Source: Abditibacteriota bacterium (GTDB lineage Bacteria > Armatimonadota > UBA5829). From it: a DNA stretch of 41,491 nt. The stretch lies in contig JAFSVJ010000001.1 in the NCBI GenBank assembly GCA_017445025.1, positions 1 through 41,491 on the forward strand. Direction: 5' to 3'. Both the position numbers and the translations under genes were made by a program. How positions within the stretch are numbered: position 1 is the first letter of the stretch; each line of letters opens with the position of its first letter. The notes below the pieces were generated by a model that did not search any database, was not told the origin of the DNA, and saw only the letters and a list, made by a program, of their open reading frames with translations. Below are positions 1-6,545 of this stretch, piece after piece.

Positions 1-34
1 ACAAAAAGGTAACAAAACGAATTTCCCATTATTA

Positions 35-50
35 AGTTGTTGTAGCAACT
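35..50 (+). other. small hairpin just upstream of 5S rRNA
   Basis: AGTTGT (35-40) can pair with GCAACT (45-50) around a TGTA loop, with one G-U pair at the loop end. It lies a few bases before the 5S gene and could be part of an rRNA spacer or processing stem. Nothing recognisable as 23S rRNA is present in positions 1-34. Confidence 0.3.
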
Positions 51-55
51 AAAAG

Positions 56-176
56 TTTGACCGTGGTGTTGCTTGGGTGGATCACCTGTTCCCATCTCGA
101 ACACAGTCGTTAAGCACCCTGAGGCCGAAGATACTTGGGCGGAAGGCTCCGGGAAAATAGGAAGCTGCGGTCATAA
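56..176 (+). rRNA. rrf: 5S ribosomal RNA
   Basis: The sequence has the conserved 5S core ACCTGTTCCCATCTCGAACA followed by GTTAAGC and later GGCCGAAGATACTTGGGCGG. The 5' end (TTTGACCG, 56-63) pairs with the 3' end (CGGTCATA, 168-175) with one mismatch to close helix I, giving the expected length of about 120 nt. A strong terminator follows directly, so this is probably the last gene of an rRNA operon whose 23S gene lies before the window. Confidence 0.95.
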
Positions 177-187
177 AGTTTTTAAAG

Positions 188-217
188 AAAGCACTCTTTT
201 TTGAGTGCTTTTTTTTT
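188..217 (+). terminator. intrinsic terminator of 5S rRNA
   Basis: AAAGCACTC (188-196) pairs with GAGTGCTTT (203-211) around a T6 loop and runs into a T tract to 217. Confidence 0.9.
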
Positions 218-239
218 ATCCCGGTGCTTTTTTTATTAT

Positions 240-269
240 TTGACATAAATATAATATATATGATATAAT
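240..269 (+). promoter_or_regulatory. sigma-A-type promoter of the WG-repeat gene at 305
   Basis: TTGACA at 240-245, an 18-nt spacer ending in TGA, then TATAAT at 264-269. The downstream bases TTTTATGT match the start-site pattern seen at the other promoters here. Confidence 0.75.
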
Positions 270-304
270 TTTTATGTAATATTGTATAATTATTAGGTGT
301 TATT

Positions 305-1189
305 ATGAAAAAATCTTGCTTAAAAGAGTGTTTGATAACATTTTTGATTTTTATTTTTATAATAATAACATTTTTGGTTATTATATTTGTTTTGTTCGGA
401 AAGGCTTTTGAAAATGATAATTCTTTGTTTAATTATCATCGTTTGCCTGATGAAGAATTTGCTCTTGTGTCAAGTGATTATAATATTGAAGATAGGTTTT
501 TTGGAAAAAGAAGTTTTATAGAATCTGACAATATAATTAAACTATATAAAACTAAAAAGGACTATGAAAATGATAAACCGACTGCTCGAGTTTCTCCTAT
601 AAGGTCAAAGGATGAAACTTCTAATTTTAAGACAATTAAATGTGAATATAAATTTGAAAAGGGTTTACATTGTTATTATCTTAATGGGAAATGTATTTTA
701 AAATCTCAAGTTGAATTTTCTAAAGCTGTCACATTATGGGAAGATTATTATATTTTTAGCACCAATGATTTTAATTATAGCCTTGTAAAAGACGGAAAAG
801 TATTGCTTCAGAGTAATATTATGATGTTTGTTCGCGGGCTGAATTTAGTAGTTAAAGAAAAAGAGGGTAGTGTTAAAATATATAATAAAGATTTAAAAGT
901 TATTTATTCTTGTGAAGACTTTTATGGCTTTTCTGATGGTGTTTATTGCGTTGTAAAGAACGAAAAAATGGGCTATGTTGATGAAAACGGAAATGAGGTG
1001 ATTAAACCTCAATATAATTATTTTAGCGGTAAATTCTGCAATGGAAAATGTTTTGTCAATAAAGGCAGAAAGTGTTATCTGATAGATAAAAATAATAATA
1101 TTTTGTTTAAGTGCGAACCGGGTAATGATCGCTTTTCTCCCTTATTTCTTGATGACGGAAGATACCTTGTTATTGTAAAAAAAAGGTAA
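305..1189 (+). CDS. membrane-anchored WG-repeat protein, function unknown
   Basis: 294 aa. Residues about 9-35 are a strongly hydrophobic segment (ITFLIFIFIIITFLVIIFVL), an N-terminal anchor or uncleaved signal, with the rest predicted outside the membrane. Around residues 218-252, GYVDENGNEVIKPQYNYFSG followed by NGKCFV is a clear WG (KWG) repeat; weaker copies seem to precede and follow it. WG repeats form beta-rich domains of uncertain role, often in secreted or surface proteins. Start ATG 305 has AGGTG at 295-299. The gene has its own promoter right after the rRNA terminator and ends before a bidirectional terminator shared with the convergent pilin gene. No catalytic motif is visible. 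Confidence 0.8.
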   Translation: MKKSCLKECLITFLIFIFIIITFLVIIFVLFGKAFENDNSLFNYHRLPDEEFALVSSDYNIEDRFFGKRSFIESDNIIKLYKTKKDYENDKPTARVSPIRSKDETSNFKTIKCEYKFEKGLHCYYLNGKCILKSQVEFSKAVTLWEDYYIFSTNDFNYSLVKDGKVLLQSNIMMFVRGLNLVVKEKEGSVKIYNKDLKVIYSCEDFYGFSDGVYCVVKNEKMGYVDENGNEVIKPQYNYFSGKFCNGKCFVNKGRKCYLIDKNNNILFKCEPGNDRFSPLFLDDGRYLVIVKKR

Positions 1190-1252
1190 AGATATTCGAT
1201 AATTTTTTGAGGAAGACAACTTAGACTTTTATTTCTTTGAAAAAAGTGTTAT

Positions 1253-1290
1253 AAAAAAAAGGCGACGCTAATGTCGCCTTTCTTTTTTTT
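1253..1290. terminator. bidirectional terminator between convergent genes
   Basis: GGCGAC (1261-1266), loop GCTAAT, GTCGCC (1273-1278), with an A tract on the left and a T tract on the right. It can serve both the gene ending at 1189 (+) and the pilin ending at 1314 (-). Confidence 0.85.
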
Positions 1291-1313
1291 ATAAACTAAT
1301 ATGCTTTAGGATC

Positions 1314-2147
1314 TCAGTATTTTAAACCGTAACCCCAATGGTCTTGTTGGTTGTTGTCAGGGCCTTGTCCTTTCTTGAAGAACTTAGCGTGACCGTCACA
1401 GAATGTGAAGTTCATACCACCATTGTGTCTCATAGGAACAACAAAGTTAGCTTTTGTATAAACTGTCTCGTTAATAAATCTTGGTCCGATGATACCTTTA
1501 ACCCATCCACCTGATTTGTTTTGAACACAGTCACCAACGAAAACGATTTCGGAAGTGTTTGAAATTTCAGATAATGATAAAGGAGTAGCTGTAGGTTTGT
1601 CCATATGCCATCCGTTATTTCCCCCGTTGTAGATCAAACATGGGTTGTATCCGTAACCGAAACACTTGTTCATTCTGTTGTGGTTGGTTCCGTTACCTAC
1701 TGAACCGGCACCACTTGGACATACATAAATACCAAAGTTCTTTACGTATTGGAAAATACAGTCGGCCCAAGTCCAACAGTCTTGAACTGCATAACCGTCA
1801 GCGGCTGAACAGTCAATTTTGAAACCGTAATCGGAAATTGGGTAGCCGTTGTATGTGTCCATTAAAGCAGGTGTTTGAACTCTGTTTAAAGAGTTGTCTG
1901 CTAAAAACGGAACAGTTTCATGGTAGTCATCAGCATAAAGCTGAAGAGCTGTTTCGATTTGTTTTGTGTTTGAAAGACAAGCTGATGCTCTTGCTTTCTC
2001 TCTTGCCTGTGCGAAAACAGGGGATAAAATGGCAGCTAAAATAGCAATGATTGCTATTACTGCCAACAACTCGATTAAGGTAAAACCTCTTTTATGTTTT
2101 TCTCCTAAATTTAAATTAAACTTATACTTTTGACTATAATAAAACAT
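1314..2147 (-). CDS. DUF1559 (H-X9-DG) type IV prepilin-like protein
   Basis: 277 aa. It carries a type III-like signal, [21 protein letters not shown]: peptidase cleavage after Gly, Phe+1 and Glu+5, followed by the hydrophobic assembly helix. Then comes the family signature [20 protein letters not shown] Cys-containing globular domain follows, and the C-terminus has [17 protein letters not shown], the H-X9-DG motif of DUF1559. Such proteins are thought to be pseudopilins exported and anchored in the inner membrane or assembled at the surface. The only in-frame start upstream of the signal is ATG 2147, with a weak GGAAC ribosome-binding site. That gives a leader about 20 residues longer than its paralogues, and a good AGGAG sits inside the ORF where the expected start codon seems to have lost a base. 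It is divergent from the GntR gene at 2400. Confidence 0.88.
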   Translation of the reverse strand: MFYYSQKYKFNLNLGEKHKRGFTLIELLAVIAIIAILAAILSPVFAQAREKARASACLSNTKQIETALQLYADDYHETVPFLADNSLNRVQTPALMDTYNGYPISDYGFKIDCSAADGYAVQDCWTWADCIFQYVKNFGIYVCPSGAGSVGNGTNHNRMNKCFGYGYNPCLIYNGGNNGWHMDKPTATPLSLSEISNTSEIVFVGDCVQNKSGGWVKGIIGPRFINETVYTKANFVVPMRHNGGMNFTFCDGHAKFFKKGQGPDNNQQDHWGYGLKY

Positions 2148-2175
2148 TTATTGTTCCATTATTTCTTAAAAAACT

Positions 2176-2204
2176 ATTATATTAAATCATTATTATCTTT
2201 TAAA
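2176..2204 (-). promoter_or_regulatory. possible promoter of the pilin at 1314-2147
   Basis: On the minus strand TATAAT lies at 2181-2176, and 17 nt upstream is only TTTAAA (2204-2199); a TTGACT is present but 23 nt away. It lacks the TGR extension and downstream RTG of the other promoters, so it is weak or wrongly placed. Confidence 0.3.
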
Positions 2205-2308
2205 AGTCAAATTTTATAAGGTTAATAGTTTTAATATAATGTCGTAATATTTTAAGAAAAATAGAGGTTTTAAGTGAGTTCTTTCAAGTAAAATTAATCT
2301 CTTTATAA

Positions 2309-2322
2309 TCTTTTAAGATTGA
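2309..2322. promoter_or_regulatory. inverted repeat overlapping the regulator's -35, possible operator
   Basis: AATCTT-TT-AAGATT overlaps the -35 of the promoter of the GntR gene at 2400. It is compatible with autoregulation, but such short repeats arise by chance in AT-rich DNA. Confidence 0.2.
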
Positions 2323-2348
2323 AATTTTTATATAAAATATGGTATAAT
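2321..2348 (+). promoter_or_regulatory. promoter of the GntR gene at 2400
   Basis: TTGAAA at 2321-2326, 16-nt spacer ending in TGG, TATAAT at 2343-2348, then TTTATTGG. Confidence 0.7.
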
Positions 2349-2399
2349 TTTATTGGTGATTATGATTATTTTTTTATATTAGATAATTAAGAGAGAATT

Positions 2400-3416
2400 A
2401 TGTTAAAATATATAAAATTAAAAGAAGAGATTAAAAAATACCTTAAAACAATTGAAACGGATTCTCCTTTACCTACTCATGCTATGTTATCCGAAAAGTA
2501 TAATGTCAGTGATATTACGGTTAGGAAAGCTTTAAACGAACTGATAAATGAGGGATTGATTTACGGTATTCAAAGAAAAGGTATATATAAAGCAAGACCT
2601 AAACGAGCTTTTTTGGATGTATCTATTTTAACTGATTTGGTGTATTTTAATAAAAACCCTCAATTTGATATTAGTCCCGGTCTCATGGAAGCTCTTCAAC
2701 ATGATATGATTGAAAGTGACATGGATATAATCTTATCTTTAACGGGTAATGATCCGGAAAGAGAAGCTGCTCTTTTAGAAAAACTTATATTAAGAAAACC
2801 TTACGGTATTATTGCAAATCCTTATCCTATAAGGACCAATTTTGAGATATATAAGAAAGTTGTAAGTCAAATTCCCAATTTTGTATTTGTGGATAAATAC
2901 ATTCCTGGAGCTGATGCACATTATGTCGGAACGGATAATTATAATGGGGCAAAGGAGCTTATTAAAGAGTGTGAGGGAGAACATTATGATATTATTTTTT
3001 GTCTTTACTCTCCTCAAAAAAGCCGTCTTAATTCAGAAATTGACAGAATAAGAGGCTTTAAAGAAGGTCTTAAAAATATAGGTTATGATACATTAAAAGA
3101 AAATTATGATTGGACACGGTTTAAGGAAGAATATTTATCAAAATTAAATAAATATAAAAATATTTTGTTTATTACTCCTCGAGGAATTTCTTTTTCATGG
3201 GTATATTCAACCATAAAGGACAATTTATCTAAATGTGAAAATTGCAAAGTCATATGTTTTGATAAACCGGAAGGGGAGTTCCCTTTAAATATTACTGTAA
3301 GTTGGTATCAACAAAACGCCATTGAAATTTCAAAAAAAGCTGTAGAACTTATTAAAAATAATGTGACCGAAAGACAGTTTATTGAATATTCCGGTAAAAT
3401 TCGTCATATAAATTAA
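2400..3416 (+). CDS. GntR-type regulator with LacI-like sensor domain
   Basis: 338 aa. Residues about 1-70 form a GntR winged helix: LPTHAMLSEKYNVSDITVRK, then ALNELINEGLIYGIQRKGIY. From about residue 72 the protein resembles the periplasmic-binding-protein-like sensor of LacI/GalR regulators: FLDVSILTDL, GIIANPYPI, FVFVDKYIPGADAHYVGTDN, DRIRGFKEGLKNIGYD. The same two-part layout occurs in AraR of Bacillus, a sugar-released repressor. It lies just upstream of a DUF1559 pilin and two secreted glycosidases on the same strand and is divergent from another pilin, so it probably controls that cassette in response to a sugar. The two GTATACGCAAT sites at 3489-3560 are the best candidate operators. 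The ligand cannot be read from the sequence. Confidence 0.9.
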   Translation: MLKYIKLKEEIKKYLKTIETDSPLPTHAMLSEKYNVSDITVRKALNELINEGLIYGIQRKGIYKARPKRAFLDVSILTDLVYFNKNPQFDISPGLMEALQHDMIESDMDIILSLTGNDPEREAALLEKLILRKPYGIIANPYPIRTNFEIYKKVVSQIPNFVFVDKYIPGADAHYVGTDNYNGAKELIKECEGEHYDIIFCLYSPQKSRLNSEIDRIRGFKEGLKNIGYDTLKENYDWTRFKEEYLSKLNKYKNILFITPRGISFSWVYSTIKDNLSKCENCKVICFDKPEGEFPLNITVSWYQQNAIEISKKAVELIKNNVTERQFIEYSGKIRHIN

Positions 3417-3440
3417 TTTTATAAATTTAGTTTTAAACTC

Positions 3441-3469
3441 TTGACAAAACTTTTTAAATGTGGTATAAT
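3441..3469 (+). promoter_or_regulatory. strong promoter of the pilin/glycosidase cassette
   Basis: Perfect TTGACA (3441-3446), 17-nt spacer ending in TGG, perfect TATAAT (3464-3469), then ATATATGG. The expected start is near 3476, which leaves an mRNA leader of about 100 nt. Confidence 0.9.
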
Positions 3470-3488
3470 ATATATGGAAATAAATTAA

Positions 3489-3560
3489 GTATACGCAATG
3501 GCAAATATAGGGATACAATGCATTAAACCCCTTTTATTATATTATTTGTATTGCGTATAC
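3489..3560. promoter_or_regulatory. paired inverted GTATACGCAAT sites in the pilin leader (candidate operators)
   Basis: GTATACGCAAT at 3489-3499 is repeated exactly in inverted orientation as ATTGCGTATAC at 3550-3560; the similarity extends inward (GGCAAATA versus ACAAATA). The pair starts about 13 bp after the predicted transcription start and ends 3 bp before the Shine-Dalgarno. TTGCGTATACAA is a pseudo-palindrome that resembles AraR-type operators (TTGTACGTACAA) of GntR/LacI-hybrid repressors. A long RNA stem is the alternative reading. Confidence 0.6.
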
Positions 3561-3575
3561 AAAAGGAGAAAAAAC

Positions 3576-4355
3576 ATGTTAAATTTCAAAAAGGGTTTTA
3601 CCCTAATCGAGTTGTTGGTGGTTATAGCAATCATTGCTATTTTAGCTGCCATATTGTTCCCTGTGTTCGCACAGGCAAGAGAAAAGGCAAGAGCGTCAGC
3701 TTGTTTAAGCAATTTAAAGCAAATAGGGACTGCTTTAATGCTTTACAATGACGATTTTGACCAAACTTTCCCTTGTGTAAGTCCCGGAGCCTCAACAGGC
3801 GGAGATGCAAGAAAATTCACTTTCTGCGGTGCTCTTGAAACCTATGTAAAGAACAACGGTTTATGGAGATGTCCTTCAGCAATTAAATCCGGAGCTATTG
3901 ATACAAATGTTTATATTGCCAACAGTTATTTATGCAATCAAGTTGCTTTCGGACGAACGGCAGATAATCCTTGGCAAGCAAATCTTGAAGTTTGGGTTGA
4001 AGCAAGAAGTGAAAGTGAAATAGCAAATCCTTCTGCTTTGGTTACTTTTTATGATGGAAGAGCATTAACTACAAATGCTATTTGTCAACCTGCTAAAGTT
4101 TGGAACAATTCATGGCAAACTATGTTATGGCAAGGATCTTATTGGTATCCTACCACAGCAACACATAACGGCGGAAAGAACTATGTTTTTGCTGACGGTC
4201 ATGCCGCTTTTAAGAATGTAGGTCAAATCACTTGCGGAAATATGGGATTTTCAGACGATAACACTCAAGCCGGTGCAAATAAACCTGCCAAAGAAATATT
4301 TGATGCCAAAGGTGAAGATGCAGTTCAATATTGGTATGCTTGGGTAAACGGTTAA
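3576..4355 (+). CDS. DUF1559 (H-X9-DG) type IV prepilin-like protein
   Basis: 259 aa. Start ATG 3576 is chosen over a 26-codon longer frame because AGGAG (3564-3568) sits 7 nt upstream and the longer version would run through the inverted-repeat leader. [18 protein letters not shown] gives a short basic leader, cleavage after Gly, Glu+5 and the hydrophobic helix, then the signature [19 protein letters not shown]. The C-terminal part has [17 protein letters not shown] (H-X9-DG). It is the first gene behind the strongest promoter of the cassette, and a terminator separates it from two glycosidase genes, so it is probably made in excess over them. Expected location: inner membrane or cell-surface pseudopilus. 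A carbohydrate-adhesion role is inference from context only. Confidence 0.92.
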   Translation: MLNFKKGFTLIELLVVIAIIAILAAILFPVFAQAREKARASACLSNLKQIGTALMLYNDDFDQTFPCVSPGASTGGDARKFTFCGALETYVKNNGLWRCPSAIKSGAIDTNVYIANSYLCNQVAFGRTADNPWQANLEVWVEARSESEIANPSALVTFYDGRALTTNAICQPAKVWNNSWQTMLWQGSYWYPTTATHNGGKNYVFADGHAAFKNVGQITCGNMGFSDDNTQAGANKPAKEIFDAKGEDAVQYWYAWVNG

Positions 4356-4360
4356 TTATC

Positions 4361-4388
4361 AAAGGGCTTTCATAAAGCCCTTTTTATT
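4361..4388 (+). terminator. intrinsic terminator or attenuator between pilin and glycosidases
   Basis: AAAGGGCTTT (4361-4370), loop CAT, AAAGCCCTTT (4374-4383), then a short T tract. No clear promoter lies between it and the next start at 4409, so downstream genes probably depend on read-through. Confidence 0.85.
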
Positions 4389-4408
4389 ATTATATATGTA
4401 GGTTTTAT

Positions 4409-6544
4409 ATGAAATTTTATTATATTTGTTTTGTTTTATTTTTTGTTACCGGAATAGTATTCGCGGGAGAGGTGGGGCTCTTTGATTTTGAAGAGCCTTT
4501 ATATTCTGTTCATGATGAACAAAATGATCAGGGAACAATCAATTTTTCTTTTGCCCCGAGTTTTAAGAGCACAAAATGTCTTAAAGTTGATTATGATTTC
4601 AGTGCAAGTCAATTCCCTGTTATTACTGCCAATATACCCATAGATTATGACAGTCCTTTAAATGAATCCTTAGGGTTATCTTTTATGGCAAAGGGAACCA
4701 AAGGAGATAATTTACTTGTGAGGGTTGTGGATTGTTCCGGAGAGATATATCAATATATGGTATATTTAGAGGACGGTGATTGGCATAAATATTCTTTTTA
4801 TTTTGATGATAAAGATATAAATATATGGGCCGGGGATGAAAACAGATATGTAAATCACCCTATTGCTTATTTGGCTTTAGGTGTTCACAGAGGTGATATT
4901 AATAAGGGGTCTATATCTTTTGATGATATTTGCGGAATTACAAAAGATACCAAGGAATTAAGTGATAATCAAAAAAAAGAAGCTCTTAGTGAAATAGATT
5001 TTAAATTGGATACGGGTAAGCCGGGAAACTTGTTTTATTATGAAGAAATTCCTATAGGTAAAATAGTTCCGGTTTATAATCTTTTAGATGATTTTGATGT
5101 TGATATTAATTTAATTTATAGAGATGCCTACGGTAATTTTCTTCCCTCAGAAGTGAAAAACATAAAGTTTAACACAAAAAGTCCTGTTAGTTTTAATCTT
5201 CCAAAAATAAAGGGATACGGAGAGATAGAATATAGTGCAAAGTTTTTGGGAAAAGAAAAGGTAGGAATATTCAGATATGGGTGTATTCCGGATAATTCAA
5301 AGGTTTCATTAGGTAAAAAGTCTCCTTTTGGAGTAAATACTCATTTTAATCAAGGTTGGCCGGAATATTTTGGTGATATTGTAAAGAGAGCGGGAATCAG
5401 CTGGCTGAGGGATGGAGAGGCAAGACTTAATGATAATGCATATTTTGTAGCCAAGAAAAGACAAATCCAATATATGCCCACTTTTACGGGGGTTATGCAA
5501 AATGCTTCTTTAGGCTATATATATGCCGGTCTTGCTGAGGGGAAAAGTGCCGAAGATGTATGGGATTTTGCTCCCTTTGTAAAGAATTTTGGTGAGTATG
5601 CAAAAAAATACGGAGATTATGTCTTTGTATATGATATTCTGAATGAGCCTAACGGGAACGGTTGGCTTTCTCTTGGTGGAGATTGGGCAGGTGGTCCTTG
5701 GCTTGATGTTTTTATGAAATGGGGAAAGGAAGTATCTCGAGAATTAAAGGAAAATGATAAAGATGCTTTGGTTCTTTGGGAGGATTCGGAAGGGTTTACT
5801 TGGTCCGATTCTTATGTAAAGGCGGGACTTAATAAAGAGATTGATTTTGTTTCTCCTCATGCCTATAATTCTCACAGAACTTTCCCTTTGCCTGAGATGA
5901 GTTTATGTCTTTTGAATTATCCGAGGGTTATTGAAAGAGATAGGGAGCGTAATAATTGGAAATATATTATAGGAGAAATAGGGTGTCCCACATATATTGA
6001 GACAGAGGCCACACTCCTTACAGATACATATCCGGCTGTGACTGAAATTATGCAAGCTGCTCAAACCGTGAGAATTTATGTTATGCATTTAAATGCCGGT
6101 GCCGAAAGAATATTTCTTTATGATTTGAAAAATGACGGGTTTAACAAGAATAATGCGGAGCATGAATTCGGTATTACGGATTTTTACGGAAATCCCAAGC
6201 CTGTTATATGTGCCTATTCTGTTATGGTAAATCTTTTGGAAGGGTGTAAATGGATCGGCAGAGAGAGTAATGAAAATACGGGGGCATATATATACGGATA
6301 TAAGAACAGAGAGGGAGAGAGATGTGCTGTTTGTTGGGTTCCTTCAACATATTTTTATGATGGAGGGCATGAAGGAGGGCCTATATGGACATATCAACTG
6401 ACGGAAGGACCCGCATACCTAAAAACTCAGAAAGAGTTTGTGAAAGAAATTGATATGTTTGGAAATGAGACCTATCTTAAAGCCGAAAAGGGTAGAGTTA
6501 GGGTAGAATTATCCAAATATCCAAAATATATAATAGGATTATAA
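4409..6544 (+). CDS. secreted clan GH-A glycoside hydrolase with N-terminal beta-sandwich
   Basis: 711 aa. Residues 1-19 are a signal peptide (ends IVFAG). Residues about 22-180 look like a carbohydrate-binding beta-sandwich (LFDFEEPLY, LSFMAKGTKGDNLLVRVVD, ISFDDICG). A linker domain follows, then a TIM barrel from about residue 300 beginning FGVNTHFNQGWPEYFG. The acid/base is probably Glu413 in YDILNEPNGNGW and the nucleophile Glu523 in IIGEIGCPT; this pair, on strands 4 and 7, defines clan GH-A (families such as GH5 and GH39). The exact family and substrate are not clear to me. A 65% or so similar paralogue follows after 1 nt, indicating tandem duplication. Expression should follow the pilin promoter at 3441 by read-through. 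Confidence 0.85.
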   Translation: MKFYYICFVLFFVTGIVFAGEVGLFDFEEPLYSVHDEQNDQGTINFSFAPSFKSTKCLKVDYDFSASQFPVITANIPIDYDSPLNESLGLSFMAKGTKGDNLLVRVVDCSGEIYQYMVYLEDGDWHKYSFYFDDKDINIWAGDENRYVNHPIAYLALGVHRGDINKGSISFDDICGITKDTKELSDNQKKEALSEIDFKLDTGKPGNLFYYEEIPIGKIVPVYNLLDDFDVDINLIYRDAYGNFLPSEVKNIKFNTKSPVSFNLPKIKGYGEIEYSAKFLGKEKVGIFRYGCIPDNSKVSLGKKSPFGVNTHFNQGWPEYFGDIVKRAGISWLRDGEARLNDNAYFVAKKRQIQYMPTFTGVMQNASLGYIYAGLAEGKSAEDVWDFAPFVKNFGEYAKKYGDYVFVYDILNEPNGNGWLSLGGDWAGGPWLDVFMKWGKEVSRELKENDKDALVLWEDSEGFTWSDSYVKAGLNKEIDFVSPHAYNSHRTFPLPEMSLCLLNYPRVIERDRERNNWKYIIGEIGCPTYIETEATLLTDTYPAVTEIMQAAQTVRIYVMHLNAGAERIFLYDLKNDGFNKNNAEHEFGITDFYGNPKPVICAYSVMVNLLEGCKWIGRESNENTGAYIYGYKNREGERCAVCWVPSTYFYDGGHEGGPIWTYQLTEGPAYLKTQKEFVKEIDMFGNETYLKAEKGRVRVELSKYPKYIIGL

Positions 6545-6545
6545 T

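Noticed and set aside
1..55. Possible 3' end of 23S rRNA
   Set aside because: No recognisable 23S sequence; it looks like spacer with one small hairpin.
3498..3575. N-terminal extension of the pilin from ATG 3498
   Set aside because: It would translate through the inverted repeat and give a 32-residue leader; ATG 3576 has a perfect AGGAG at the right distance and matches the short leader of the paralogue at 15042.
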